In this document: piece by piece, positions 15,884 through 25,663 of the stretch | Position numbering within the stretch: position 1 is the first letter of the stretch | Layout of the letters: the number at the start of each line of letters is the position of its first letter | Assembly: GCF_020595055.1 (NCBI RefSeq) | Contig: NZ_JAJDOO010000017.1 | Location: forward strand, 44,558-108,557 | Source of the DNA: Desulfosporosinus shakirovi | Lineage (GTDB): Bacteria > Bacillota > Desulfitobacteriia > Desulfitobacteriales > Desulfitobacteriaceae | Length of the DNA: 64,000 nt | Direction: 5' to 3' | The notes under the pieces: generated by a model | Databases searched by the model: none | The model's input: the letters and a program-made list of their open reading frames with translations, nothing else | Told to the model about the DNA's origin: nothing | Position numbers and translations under genes: made by a program

Positions 15884-17698
15884 ATGGCAAGTAACTATAT
15901 TTTTAGCAATCGTGACCACAAGTTTATTCTAAAAGAGTGGCTGGACGGAAGAAAAATTCTTAGCTTAAAACGCTTTCAGGACTATTTAAGCATAGAGGAT
16001 GTTGATGGAATTCTTGATCAGTCCTTAAAAGTATGCAGAGACGTTGTCGCTCCCACGAATGATGACGGTGACACAATCGGAGCGATCTTTAAAGATGGAA
16101 AGGTTACAGTTCCGCCCTCTTTTCATAAAGCTTTCAAATTCATTCAAGAAAATGGGTGGGGGGCCAGCAACAGTGATGTAGATGGAGAAGGTGCCCTTCC
16201 GGAGATCCTTAACCAAGCTGTACGCGAGTTTATTATTGGTGCAAACCCATCTTTGTCTCCCTATGTTGGGTTGTGCGGGGGGATAGCATCTGTAATCAAA
16301 GCCTTCGGGTCTCCGGAACAGGTCGCTCTTTTTACTCCGAAAATGTTCGAGGGAGTTTGGGAAGGAACTATGTGCCTAACTGAACCAGGCGGCGGTTCTG
16401 ATGTTGGGGATATGACAACCAAGGCTTATGCTACAGAAAACCCCTTAATTTATAAGGTGAAAGGCACTAAGTGTTTCATCACCGGAGGGGATCACGATCT
16501 TACAGATAACATCATTCATCTGGTACTGGCTCGAGTGGCTGGCGCCGCTCCCGGAACCAAAGGTTTGTCTTTATTCATTGTGCCAAAGATCTGGGTTAAT
16601 GAAGACGGCAGTTTGGGAGAAGCCAATGATGTTGCTACGGTTGGGATTGAACATAAAATGGGTCTCAAGGGTTCGTCTACAGCAGTGCTTAGTTTCGGAG
16701 ATGAAGGGCAATGCCGCGGTATCCTGTTAGGAAGCGCACCGGATGAAAAAGGGTTTGGACAGGGTATGGCCCAAATGTTTATGATGATCAACGGTTCACG
16801 CTTGGATACAGGGCACAGTGCCCTTGCAGTAGCAACAGTAGCCTATAATAATGCAGTTCACTATGCTAGAGAACGTATTCAGGGTCGACCTATTCACAAT
16901 CCCAAAGGGGACAGGGTTCCCATTATTCAGCATGAGGATATAAGGCGTATGCTTCTTACCCAAAAAGCGACCCTAGAGGCAATGAGAGCTATGATCTTTA
17001 AGGGCTACTATTATCAGGATTTAATCGTATTTGGGGATGATCCTGCCGATGTGAATAAAGCCAAACGTTCCATAGAAGTTATCACTCCTCTAGTAAAAGC
17101 GTATTGCTCTGACCAAGGGTGGTTAATGATTACGGAAGCCATTCAAGTTTTTGGCGGATATGGGTTTACCGAGGAATACCCAGTGGCGCGTCAAGCCAGG
17201 GACGTCAAGATTTACTCTATCTGGGAGGGGACCAATTTCATACAGTCAATGGACTTAGTCGGTCGTAAATGGAATCTGGATAAAGGGAATATTTTTAAAG
17301 AATGGCTAATGGAGATTGCAACATTTGTCCAGGCGAACCAGAATCACGACACTTTTGCCCATGAGTTTAAGGTTCTCGGTAAAGCATTATTAGCCTATCA
17401 GGAACTTCTGGGCACGGTTTTAGGTTACTTTAAAGAAAATATCCGACTCGTTCCTTTATACAGTACAAGAATTTTGCGCATTACAGCTGAACTATATGGG
17501 GGCTATTTACTAATTCAACAAGCTATAGTTGCCCTGGAAAAACTGAAACAAGGAGATGATGACAAAGATTTCTATAACGGGAAAATCCAGACTGCCAAGT
17601 TTTATCTACTAAATATTGTGCCTGATGTAATGGCAACAGTGAAGGTTATTAAGGAAGGGGATACTTCCGCCATTGATATTCCAGAAGGAGCTTTCTAA
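15884..17698 (+). CDS. Acyl-CoA dehydrogenase, long form
   Basis: A 604-residue enzyme with the usual acyl-CoA dehydrogenase core and a C-terminal extension of about 150 residues, as in the group found with anaerobic beta-oxidation in deltaproteobacteria and clostridia. MCLTEPGGGSDVG (flavin/substrate contact, near 163) and the catalytic glutamate in YSIWEGTNFIQ (near 445) are present, as is QVFGGYGFTEEYP. It would convert a saturated acyl-CoA to the enoyl-CoA. No ETF gene is nearby, so electrons must go to an ETF encoded elsewhere. A 138-base gap upstream could hold a weak internal promoter (TTGACA at 15813). Confidence 0.9.
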   Translation: MASNYIFSNRDHKFILKEWLDGRKILSLKRFQDYLSIEDVDGILDQSLKVCRDVVAPTNDDGDTIGAIFKDGKVTVPPSFHKAFKFIQENGWGASNSDVDGEGALPEILNQAVREFIIGANPSLSPYVGLCGGIASVIKAFGSPEQVALFTPKMFEGVWEGTMCLTEPGGGSDVGDMTTKAYATENPLIYKVKGTKCFITGGDHDLTDNIIHLVLARVAGAAPGTKGLSLFIVPKIWVNEDGSLGEANDVATVGIEHKMGLKGSSTAVLSFGDEGQCRGILLGSAPDEKGFGQGMAQMFMMINGSRLDTGHSALAVATVAYNNAVHYARERIQGRPIHNPKGDRVPIIQHEDIRRMLLTQKATLEAMRAMIFKGYYYQDLIVFGDDPADVNKAKRSIEVITPLVKAYCSDQGWLMITEAIQVFGGYGFTEEYPVARQARDVKIYSIWEGTNFIQSMDLVGRKWNLDKGNIFKEWLMEIATFVQANQNHDTFAHEFKVLGKALLAYQELLGTVLGYFKENIRLVPLYSTRILRITAELYGGYLLIQQAIVALEKLKQGDDDKDFYNGKIQTAKFYLLNIVPDVMATVKVIKEGDTSAIDIPEGAF

Positions 17699-17787
17699 GG
17701 TTTCGTTAAGTCGGTTCTCTTATGCTTGGCATGAAGTTATTTCATTACGTTTTGTGCCTTGAGCGAGTGAAAGGAATGGATATAAAA

Positions 17788-18654
17788 ATGAAAATTGAGG
17801 ACGTAAAGAAGATTGGAGTCGTTGGAGCAGGTATCATGGGGCATCAAATTGCCTTGAGCGCTGCTTTGGCCGGCTATAAGGTTAGTTGTACAGATATTAA
17901 TCCAGAAATGCTGGGCAAGGCTGAGGAATTTGCCCGCACATATTTCCCGGAAAGAGTTGCCAAAGGAAAATTAACTCAACAACAGGTCGACCTCGCTTTG
18001 GCGAATATTTCATTTACTCAATCCCTTGAAGAGGCCATTGGAGATGCAGATTTTGTCATCGAGGCTGCTGTCGAAAAGATTAACGTAAAACGCGATCTCT
18101 TTGCCAACCTGGATAAAATAGCTCCTCCTCACGCGATTTTAGCCACCAATAGTTCCTTTATTGTCAGTTCAAAAATTGCCGATGCTACGAATCGTCCTGA
18201 TAAAGTCTGCAATATGCATTTTTTTAATCCTGCCCTGATCATGAAACTAGTTGAGGTTGTTCAAGGACCGCATACGTCCACAGAAACTGCCCAAATAACC
18301 ATGGAACTATGCGAAAAAATGGGCAAAAACGGTGTTTGGCTGAAGAAGGAGATTTACGGCTTCTTAGTTAATCGCATCCTCGTCGCTCTTCATCATGAAG
18401 CCCAGTTTCTTGCAGAGATGGGGATAGCCACTCCTGAAGAAATTGACTTGGCAGTAACTAATGCTTTAGGGCATCCTATCGGGCCCTTCCGTTTAATAGA
18501 TCTTACAGGTATAGATCTGGCTTATTATGTCACGATGGAACATTATCAAGAAACTGGCGACCCCAAAGATAAGCCTTCCCCATTAATTGTGGAGAAATTT
18601 GCCAAGGGAGAATGGGGTAGGAAAACCAAGAAAGGTTTTTATTCCTATGAATAA
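17788..18654 (+). CDS. 3-hydroxyacyl-CoA (3-hydroxybutyryl-CoA) dehydrogenase
   Basis: About 288 residues, the length of the stand-alone clostridial Hbd enzyme. The NAD-binding fingerprint GVVGAGIMGHQIA is at the N-terminus; catalytic residues follow in NMHFFNPALIMKLVEVV (His-Glu pair) with NSSFIVSS before. It oxidises (S)-3-hydroxyacyl-CoA to 3-oxoacyl-CoA. The frame is open upstream to 17722, but the conserved N-terminus begins at the ATG at 17788; an ATG at 17776 is too close to the AAAGGA site. The next gene follows after 41 bases. Confidence 0.9.
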   Translation: MKIEDVKKIGVVGAGIMGHQIALSAALAGYKVSCTDINPEMLGKAEEFARTYFPERVAKGKLTQQQVDLALANISFTQSLEEAIGDADFVIEAAVEKINVKRDLFANLDKIAPPHAILATNSSFIVSSKIADATNRPDKVCNMHFFNPALIMKLVEVVQGPHTSTETAQITMELCEKMGKNGVWLKKEIYGFLVNRILVALHHEAQFLAEMGIATPEEIDLAVTNALGHPIGPFRLIDLTGIDLAYYVTMEHYQETGDPKDKPSPLIVEKFAKGEWGRKTKKGFYSYE

Positions 18655-18695
18655 TGACTAATAATCCAATTGCTTAAAAAGGGAGGGTAGTTTCA

Positions 18696-19997
18696 ATGCT
18701 TAAGGAAGCGGTATCTCTAGTTAGAGTAACGGATGTTTATGAATCTCTTCAGAAGTGCTTAAGCCTATGTGATGGATTTGCAGGACTTGGGACAAATGAC
18801 AAAATCCTAATTAAACCAAACGTCGTATGTTGGGAATATAAATTACCATTTCCGCCTTATGGTGTCATTACTACCAGTTTAGTGATGGATGCCTTGGTAC
18901 GCATCTTAGCTGAACACGGCTTTAGTGATTTGACAATTGGCGAAGGCGCTCTACAATCCCTGATACCTGATATAAATGTCGTTTATGAAACTTTAGGATA
19001 TAAGAAATTACAGGAGCGTTACGGAGTTAAGCTTGTGGATTTTAACCAAGGAGAGTTTAGCTCAATAGATTATGGAGATGGCTTTCAAATTGATCTTGCC
19101 AAACAAGCCCTGGAAGCAGACAAAATTATCAATGTTCCGGTCTTAAAAACTCATAATCAGGCTAAAGTGTCCTTAGGCATTAAGAACCTCAAAGGGTGCT
19201 TGAATAAAAAATCCAAACAGGCTTGTCATGGTGTGGGGGATAAGGAGCTGAGCCAAATGTTCCCCCGTATTATTGAAAAGTTACCAGTGGCGTTGACCAT
19301 TATCGATGGCCTTTATACCTTGGAGAAAGGTCCGGGACCTACTGGAAGAGCATTTCGCAAGGATGTACTGATAGCGTCGCGTGATTCTTTTGCCTGCGAC
19401 CTTGTGGGGTCAGCCATCTTAGGCTATCAAGCGAAGGAGGTGGAACATCTAACTAATTATGCTAAGCGTCACGGATACAGCATGGATTTGGCAGATTACG
19501 AGGTCAAAGGGGAAAAGGTTACAGATCTTCAGGAATTTGTTGACTATGATTGGGAATGGTCGGAAGCAGATACTGGTCCGGCAGGGTTCGAAAAGCGGGG
19601 AATTACGGGACTTGCAATCCGAAAGTATGACAGTAGTCTATGTACGGGCTGTTCTGTTGTGTACAATCCCATGTTAATTCTTTTCTCTTCAGCCTTTAAG
19701 GGAGAGCCCTTTCCAAATGTAGAGGTCGTCAGTGGCAAGCAGAGACTAGCTGCCGAGGGTTTTGACAAGACCGTCCTCTTTGGAAAATGTGCTTGTCACT
19801 TGAATAAGAATAATCCCAATATCAAAAAGGCAATCCCAATATGGGGATGTCCGCCCGATCTGGAAAAGTTCGTAGCGGCGTTAGCCGAAGAGGGAATTAA
19901 GTGTAACTATAAGGAGTATTTACGATTCCTTGATTACTTAGTTGGTCGCTACAAGGAAGAAGAGGGTTTCAGGTTAAAGGATTGGTCGATAGAATAG
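18696..19997 (+). CDS. DUF362-family protein with C-terminal cysteine motifs
   Basis: A 433-residue protein. Residues 1-290 are the DUF362 domain (ILIKPNVVCWE, INVPVLKTHNQAKVSLGIKNLKGCL, ALTIIDGLYTLEKGPGPTGRA, ASRDSFACDLVGSAILGY). The C-terminal part replaces the usual ferredoxin domain with separate cysteine motifs (CTGC, GKCAC, WGCPPD). DUF362 proteins have no agreed function; some occur with iron-sulfur enzymes. Lying between two 3-hydroxyacyl-CoA dehydrogenase genes and 54 bases from the next gene, it is firmly in the operon and may be a cofactor or electron-transfer partner of the dehydratase or dehydrogenases. That is inference. Confidence 0.75.
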   Translation: MLKEAVSLVRVTDVYESLQKCLSLCDGFAGLGTNDKILIKPNVVCWEYKLPFPPYGVITTSLVMDALVRILAEHGFSDLTIGEGALQSLIPDINVVYETLGYKKLQERYGVKLVDFNQGEFSSIDYGDGFQIDLAKQALEADKIINVPVLKTHNQAKVSLGIKNLKGCLNKKSKQACHGVGDKELSQMFPRIIEKLPVALTIIDGLYTLEKGPGPTGRAFRKDVLIASRDSFACDLVGSAILGYQAKEVEHLTNYAKRHGYSMDLADYEVKGEKVTDLQEFVDYDWEWSEADTGPAGFEKRGITGLAIRKYDSSLCTGCSVVYNPMLILFSSAFKGEPFPNVEVVSGKQRLAAEGFDKTVLFGKCACHLNKNNPNIKKAIPIWGCPPDLEKFVAALAEEGIKCNYKEYLRFLDYLVGRYKEEEGFRLKDWSIE

Positions 19998-20051
19998 ATT
20001 TTAATTGTTGCGCCCAGATGCCATCAGCGAAGAAATGAGAGGAGGATATAA

Positions 20052-22439
20052 ATGCAGATTCATAAAGTAGCGGTATTGGGGTCAGGCGTGATGGGAAGTA
20101 CCATCGCAGCCCATTTGGCCAATGCCGGAATCCCGAGCCTGTTGTTGGATATTGTCCCTTCCAAGCTCTCAGCAAAAGAGGAAGCAGCCGGATTGACCCT
20201 AGAGGACCGTAAGGTTCGAAATAGCATTGCTGAAGCTAATAAGAGTAAATTGGTAAAAATGAATCCCACTCCCTATTTAGTCCCGGAGTTTGCGGAACGA
20301 ATTGAGGCAGGAAATTTAAGTGATGATTTGGGGCGTTTAAGTGAAGTAGACTGGGTAATTGAGGTTGTAGTAGAGCGCCTCGATATCAAAGTAGACCTTT
20401 TTAAAAAGATCGCTGCCAATGTCCGTCCGGGGACAATTGTCAGCTCAAATACGTCGGGTATTTCTTTGAAAGCTATGGTGGAGGGGCTTCCAGAAGAATT
20501 TACTAGATATTTCCTGGGAACGCACTTTTTTAACCCCCCTCGCTATATGAAACTCTTGGAAATAATTTCTGGGCCTAATACCGATCCAGAGGTCATCACA
20601 TTCCTAAGCGAATTCGGAGAGCGGGTCTTGGGTAAAGGAGTTGTCATGGCCAAAGATACTCCTAATTTTATTGCCAATCGGATTGGTGCCGTCGGCTCTC
20701 CAGTAATACTTAAGGAAATGCTTCGAACAGGTCTGACTGTAGAGGAAGTTGATGCTTTGACCGGACCTGTTATGGGTCGTCCGAAGAGTGCATCGTTTCG
20801 AACGATAGACCTCGTCGGATTGGATACTTTTATCCATTCCAACAATAACGTTGCCGAAGGTGTACCGGCAGAAAAAGATGATTTTATATTGCCAGAGTTT
20901 ATCCAAACCATGCTGAAAAATGGTTGGTTGGGTGATAAAACCAAACAAGGCTTTTACAAAAAGTCTAAAGGCCCTAAAGGCAAAGTCATTGAAGTCCTAG
21001 ACATTCCAACCATGACATATGGCCCACAGAAGCCTGTGAAATTTGCTTCTTTAGAAAAGGCAAAACAGGCAAAAGGTTTGCCGGAAAAACTTCGCACCTT
21101 AGTAAACGGTGATGATATTGGCTCAGAGTTTTCTTGGAATGTTTTGAAGGCATCCTTACTATATGCTGCTACGATCGTTAAAGATATTGCAGACGACATC
21201 ACAGCAATCGATCAAGCAATGCGTTGGGGATACAACTGGGAACTGGGTCCCTTTGAGTTGTGGGATGCCTTGGGAGTCAAGGCAACTGCGGACCGTATCC
21301 TTGCCGAAGGTGGTAGGATTCCCCCACTTGTGGAGGAACTGCTTTCTAAAGGATATACGACTTTCTATCAGAAGACAGAAGATGGACAGACGGCTTATTA
21401 CGATACCGGAACATACCATGAAAAAACCTTGAGTCCTTACTCCTTTTCATTTAAGCAAGCGCATAAAGCAGGTAAGGTTATATTGGGAAATAATGGAGCA
21501 AGCTTGATAGATCTCGGAGACGGTGTGGCTTGCTTAGAATTTCACTCACCTAACAACTCTATTGGTGAAGATATCGTCACTATGATCCAAAAATCGTTGC
21601 AAGAAGTAGAAGATAACCATCTGGGAATGGTTATCGGAAATCAAGGTAAGAATTTCTGCGTGGGTGCAAATCTTATGCTCATTCTCTTGGAAGCTGAAGA
21701 ACAGAATTGGGATCAGATCGACCTGATGATACGTGCTTTACAAAATGAAACAATGGCTCTCAAATATGCCAAAAAACCTGTGGTTGCAGCTCCTTTCGGG
21801 ATGACCCTCGGCGGGGGTGCAGAAATTTGCTTGCATACCCACGCTATTCAGGCCTCTTCAGAAACTTACATGGGACTTGTTGAAGTGGGGGTAGGCTTGA
21901 TTCCTGGCGGCGGCGGAACTAAAGAAATGGCAGTAAGGGCGATGGAAGGAGTTCTTCCGGGTATACAAGTTTCACCGGATTATTTCTTTGGGAAGCGGTT
22001 TGAAGCGATTGCCATGGCCCAAGTTTCGACGAGTGCTGAAAAAGCCCGTCAGCTTGGCTTTTTGCGGGATCATGATCGTTACAGCATGAATTCTGAACAC
22101 GTCATTTTGGACGCTAAGGCCCGAGTCATTGATTTGGCACGTAATTTTAGGCCTAATCTGCCAACTAAAGTTAAACTTGCAGGTCCAGGTGTTCGTGCAA
22201 CTTTGGAGTTGGCTTTATATGGAATGCGCCAAGGGAATTATATATCTGATTATGATCGGTATTTGGGCAATAAGCTGGCCTACGCTATGACCGGTGGAGA
22301 TCGGCCTGCAGGGATGCTGGCTGATGAGCAATATCTCTTAGATCTTGAACGAGAAGCCTTTATGAGCTTGCTTGGCGAAGCAAAGACCCAGGATCGCATT
22401 CGCCACATGCTTGCTAAAGGGAAGCCATTACGGAATTAG
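20052..22439 (+). CDS. Fused 3-hydroxyacyl-CoA dehydrogenase / enoyl-CoA hydratase (FadB/FadN-like)
   Basis: A 795-residue fusion. Residues 1-310 are the NAD-binding dehydrogenase (AVLGSGVMGSTIAAHLAN; HFFNPPRYMKLLEIISGP), followed by a second C-terminal helical domain to about 410 (GYNWELGPFELWDALG). The C-terminal half is crotonase-like, with catalytic-type glutamates in LGGGAEICL and LVEVGVGLIPGGGGT. The domain order (dehydrogenase first) is as in Bacillus FadN, not E. coli FadB. It can hydrate and oxidise longer enoyl-CoAs in one polypeptide. It sits 12 bases before the thiolase gene. Having it beside separate hydratase and dehydrogenase genes suggests a wider chain-length range. Confidence 0.9.
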   Translation: MQIHKVAVLGSGVMGSTIAAHLANAGIPSLLLDIVPSKLSAKEEAAGLTLEDRKVRNSIAEANKSKLVKMNPTPYLVPEFAERIEAGNLSDDLGRLSEVDWVIEVVVERLDIKVDLFKKIAANVRPGTIVSSNTSGISLKAMVEGLPEEFTRYFLGTHFFNPPRYMKLLEIISGPNTDPEVITFLSEFGERVLGKGVVMAKDTPNFIANRIGAVGSPVILKEMLRTGLTVEEVDALTGPVMGRPKSASFRTIDLVGLDTFIHSNNNVAEGVPAEKDDFILPEFIQTMLKNGWLGDKTKQGFYKKSKGPKGKVIEVLDIPTMTYGPQKPVKFASLEKAKQAKGLPEKLRTLVNGDDIGSEFSWNVLKASLLYAATIVKDIADDITAIDQAMRWGYNWELGPFELWDALGVKATADRILAEGGRIPPLVEELLSKGYTTFYQKTEDGQTAYYDTGTYHEKTLSPYSFSFKQAHKAGKVILGNNGASLIDLGDGVACLEFHSPNNSIGEDIVTMIQKSLQEVEDNHLGMVIGNQGKNFCVGANLMLILLEAEEQNWDQIDLMIRALQNETMALKYAKKPVVAAPFGMTLGGGAEICLHTHAIQASSETYMGLVEVGVGLIPGGGGTKEMAVRAMEGVLPGIQVSPDYFFGKRFEAIAMAQVSTSAEKARQLGFLRDHDRYSMNSEHVILDAKARVIDLARNFRPNLPTKVKLAGPGVRATLELALYGMRQGNYISDYDRYLGNKLAYAMTGGDRPAGMLADEQYLLDLEREAFMSLLGEAKTQDRIRHMLAKGKPLRN

Positions 22440-22451
22440 GGGGGAAAAAGA

Positions 22452-23609
22452 ATGCAAGAAGCTTATATAATCCAAGCCAAGCGGACGGCTGTTGGAAAGT
22501 CAGGAAAAGGGTCTTTGGTCCAAGTGAGACCGGATGATTTGGGCGCTTATGTTATCCAGGACATTCTTAAAAATGTACCTGTTCTTGATACAAAAGATAT
22601 CGAGGATTGTGTTATCGGTTGTTCCTTCCCTGAAGCAGAGCAAGGAATGAATGGGGCTAGAATTATTGCTATGCGTGCGGGTCTCCCGATTGATGTTTGC
22701 GGAGTAACAGTTAATCGCTTTTGTTCATCCGGACTGCAAGCGATTTCCATGGCAGCGGATCGAATTCGCTTGGGTGAAGCCGACGTTATGATTGGCGGTG
22801 GAATTGAAAACATGTCAATGGTCCCAATGGTTGGCAACAAACCTGCCCCCAATCCTTACATGATCGTGAATAAACCTGAGGTTTATATTTCAATGGGGAT
22901 AACTGCTGAAAATGTAGCTGCTAAATATGAAATAACTCGAGAACAACAAGATGAATTTGCAGCAGCAAGCCATAAGAAGGCCTGGGAAGCTCAGAACAAT
23001 GGACGCTTTGATGATGAGATAGTGCCAATTCCTTTGCCGACTTGGGGAAAACCGGGTGAAAAATGGTTTAGCAAAGATGAAGGGATTCGTCCGGAGACTA
23101 CGCTCGAATCGTTAAGTAAATTGAGACCTGTTTTTAAAAATGGCGGCTCTGTTACGGCGGGAAACTCCTCTCAGACCAGTGATGGTGCAGCAATGACTCT
23201 TATGATGTCGGAGCAAAAGGTCAAGGCTTTAGGGTTGAAACCTTTAGCAGTTTGGCGCGGATTTGCTGTGGCCGGGGTGGAACCGGAACTTATGGGGATT
23301 GGGCCGATCAAGGCTATTCCTAAAGTTCTTAAGCAGGTAGGTTTGACTCTTGACCAAATCGATTTATTTGAGTTAAATGAAGCTTTTGCCTCTCAGTCCT
23401 TGGCGATTTTAAAGACGCTGGAGATTGATCCTGCAAAGGTGAACGTTAATGGTGGGGCTATTGCCTTTGGACATCCACTTGGGTGTACGGGCGCTAAGCT
23501 TACAGCTACACTTTTAAGTGAGATGACCAAGCGGAAGTTGAAGTATGGTATGGTGACTATGTGCATTGGGGGGGGGATGGGGGCTGCTGGCGTTTACGAG
23601 ATAGTATAG
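22452..23609 (+). CDS. Acetyl-CoA acyltransferase (thiolase)
   Basis: A 385-residue thiolase. The acyl-accepting cysteine is in [12 protein letters not shown] (near residue 90); the second half has [15 protein letters not shown] and [11 protein letters not shown] with the catalytic His and Cys. It cleaves 3-oxoacyl-CoA with CoA to acetyl-CoA and the shortened acyl-CoA (FadA/FadI type), the last step of the pathway of this operon. The ribosome site is AGGGGGGAAAAAGA. The operon seems to end here, as no further gene follows before the palindromic element. Confidence 0.93.
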   Translation: MQEAYIIQAKRTAVGKSGKGSLVQVRPDDLGAYVIQDILKNVPVLDTKDIEDCVIGCSFPEAEQGMNGARIIAMRAGLPIDVCGVTVNRFCSSGLQAISMAADRIRLGEADVMIGGGIENMSMVPMVGNKPAPNPYMIVNKPEVYISMGITAENVAAKYEITREQQDEFAAASHKKAWEAQNNGRFDDEIVPIPLPTWGKPGEKWFSKDEGIRPETTLESLSKLRPVFKNGGSVTAGNSSQTSDGAAMTLMMSEQKVKALGLKPLAVWRGFAVAGVEPELMGIGPIKAIPKVLKQVGLTLDQIDLFELNEAFASQSLAILKTLEIDPAKVNVNGGAIAFGHPLGCTGAKLTATLLSEMTKRKLKYGMVTMCIGGGMGAAGVYEIV

Positions 23610-23634
23610 GGATTTGGGGTCGTTGTGAAAGTCA

Positions 23635-23810
23635 GAGGAAATTGCCCGTTCACCCACGTTCCCGTTCCCTGGCTCGCTGGATGCTGAAGGAATTTCGCCA
23701 ACCTCTGGGAGGCGCGAGATGTGAACCTGGGCGAAATTGGCCCTTCAGCATCGGAGCTCGCTTTAACGTGAACTCCCACGTATGGGTTCACTATGCAATT
23801 GTCCCCTTTC
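23635..23810. repeat. Long imperfect palindromic element (REP/MITE-like)
   Basis: A GC-richer block inside A/T-rich intergenic DNA that folds on itself over about 175 bases. The inner stem pairs GATGCTGAAGG plus AATTTCGCC (23680-23699) with GGCGAAATT (23730-23738) and CCTTCAGCATC (23742-23752); outer parts pair CGTTCACCCA and AATTGCCC on the left with TGGGTTCAC and CAATTGTCCCC on the right. The ORFs on both strands here have no features of genes. Base composition unlike its neighbours and the GGGGACAATTG edge suggest a mobile non-autonomous element. The rest of the 23610-24007 gap is A/T-rich and shows no other feature. Confidence 0.6.
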
Positions 23811-24007
23811 TTTCTGGTCGACTGGGGTAGGAAGGAGGAAAATTTAAAATAGATTTAGGAAGGTGTAAAAAATTTTAAAATAAATTATCAGAAAATTCAT
23901 ATTAATGAGTAAACTGTTGTTTTATTTTCATATAGAAAGGGAGTCTCAGCGAGTGACACAATTTATGGATTGTCAAGTTTAACAAAAGAAATTTGAGGAG
24001 GCAGGCT

Positions 24008-25663
24008 ATGGATGAACATGTACGCGAAGATTGGCCTGGTAATTTAGATCCGAACTTGACTTATTTTAAGGGGCAGAGGCCTTTACACGAGTATTTGAGG
24101 GATAATGCTCGTCTAAATCCGGAGAGGATTGCGATTATATGGTATGGGCGTGAGATTTCCTATGGGGAGTTAGATGATCTTAGCGAGCGGTTTGCGTCCT
24201 TTTTATCGAGTTCTGGAGTCAAGAGGGGTGAGCGTGTAGCACTTTTTCTCTCCAATTGTCCACAGTATTTTATTGCTCATTATGGCATCCAGAAAATCGG
24301 GGCGGTTGTCAGTCCTTGCAGTCCATTGTTTAAGGAGTGGGAACTGGAGTACCAGTTAATTGACATGGAAGCTAAGGTCATTGTAGCGGCGGACAGTTTG
24401 TACGGTGTTGTTGCTAAGGTACAATCTAAAACTAAGATCGAGCAGATTATTCTAACCAATTATGGGGATTTTCTTCCGGATAAACCTTGGTTGAATGTCC
24501 CAGCCGAGGTTTGCAAACCTAAGCCGATCATATCGGATGCTCAAGACATGCTTTCGGTTATAAACGATGTGAAAGGCTCAGTACCTGCTGTGGACGTTAA
24601 CATGGATGATATTAGTCTAATGGTTTACACTTCCGGCACGACGGGTAAACCAAAGGGGGCTATGCTTTCTTACGGGAATGCTCTCTTTAAAACCGCGGCT
24701 GCAACCCAAAGCAACCGAATATTGGAGGAGGATATTTTTCTTACTGTGGTACCGCTTTACCACATCGCTGGGATGTTATTGGGGCTTAATTGCCCAATTT
24801 ATGCTAACGCGAGCATGGTGCTTTTGTATCGGTTTGATCCGCTCACCATTTTGCAAGCAATTGATCGGTATAAATGTACGTGGTGGTATAGCGTTGTTCC
24901 TATGAATGTCGCAGTTATGCAGGAGCCAAATGCTGGACAATATGATATTTCCTCCTTAAGAACAACTAGAGGTACCAGTTTTGGGATTAACCTGACCCAG
25001 GAGATTGCTGAGGCTTGGGCTAAGTTCACGGGAGGCTGCCAGATTTGTGAGGGGGCCTACGGTCTAAGTGAGACTCACACCGCGGACACCTTTATGCCTT
25101 CGAATGCTGTTAAGTGGGGAACTCAAGGTATTCCTACCTATGAAACAAAGATACGCATTGTTGATCAGGAAACCGGCAAGGAAAAGCCAGTTGGAGAAAT
25201 GGGAGAAATAGTTATCTCCACTCCAGGTGCTTTCAAAGGCTATTGGAATAAACCTGAAGAAAGTGCTCAGACTCTGCGTGAGGGATGGATATACACTGGA
25301 GATATGGGGCAGCTGGATGCAGAAAATTATTTAATCTTCTGCGGACGATTCAAAGAGATGATTAAGGTAAGCGGGTACAGTGTGTTCCCAGAGGAAGTGG
25401 AAGCCATGCTGATGCGGCATGAAGGGATAGCCCAGGCAGCAGTTACAGGTGTACCCGATGCCCAAAAAGGGGAAGTAGTAAAAGCCCATGTCGTTCTCAA
25501 ATTGGGTCAAAGCACTCATATTACGGAGCAGAACATTATGGACTGGGCTAAACAAAGAATGGCTCCGTACAAGGCCCCGCGCTATGTGGAATTTCGGGAG
25601 TCCTTACCAGCCACCGGAGCAGGAAAAGTGTTACGAAGGCTGTTAAAAGAAAAACAGAACTAG
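24008..25663 (+). CDS. AMP-forming acyl-CoA synthetase
   Basis: A 551-residue adenylate-forming enzyme. AMP-binding motif YTSGTTGKPKG (near 205), GAYGLSET (near 342), YTGDMGQLD (A8 region) and the C-terminal catalytic lysine in GAGKVLRRLLK are all in place. It activates a carboxylic acid to the acyl-CoA through the acyl adenylate. ATG 24008 follows GAGGAGGCAGGCT. It is likely to feed the upstream pathway, but the substrate-pocket sequence does not reveal which acid. It is separated from the operon by the palindromic element, so it may have its own promoter. Confidence 0.88.
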   Translation: MDEHVREDWPGNLDPNLTYFKGQRPLHEYLRDNARLNPERIAIIWYGREISYGELDDLSERFASFLSSSGVKRGERVALFLSNCPQYFIAHYGIQKIGAVVSPCSPLFKEWELEYQLIDMEAKVIVAADSLYGVVAKVQSKTKIEQIILTNYGDFLPDKPWLNVPAEVCKPKPIISDAQDMLSVINDVKGSVPAVDVNMDDISLMVYTSGTTGKPKGAMLSYGNALFKTAAATQSNRILEEDIFLTVVPLYHIAGMLLGLNCPIYANASMVLLYRFDPLTILQAIDRYKCTWWYSVVPMNVAVMQEPNAGQYDISSLRTTRGTSFGINLTQEIAEAWAKFTGGCQICEGAYGLSETHTADTFMPSNAVKWGTQGIPTYETKIRIVDQETGKEKPVGEMGEIVISTPGAFKGYWNKPEESAQTLREGWIYTGDMGQLDAENYLIFCGRFKEMIKVSGYSVFPEEVEAMLMRHEGIAQAAVTGVPDAQKGEVVKAHVVLKLGQSTHITEQNIMDWAKQRMAPYKAPRYVEFRESLPATGAGKVLRRLLKEKQN

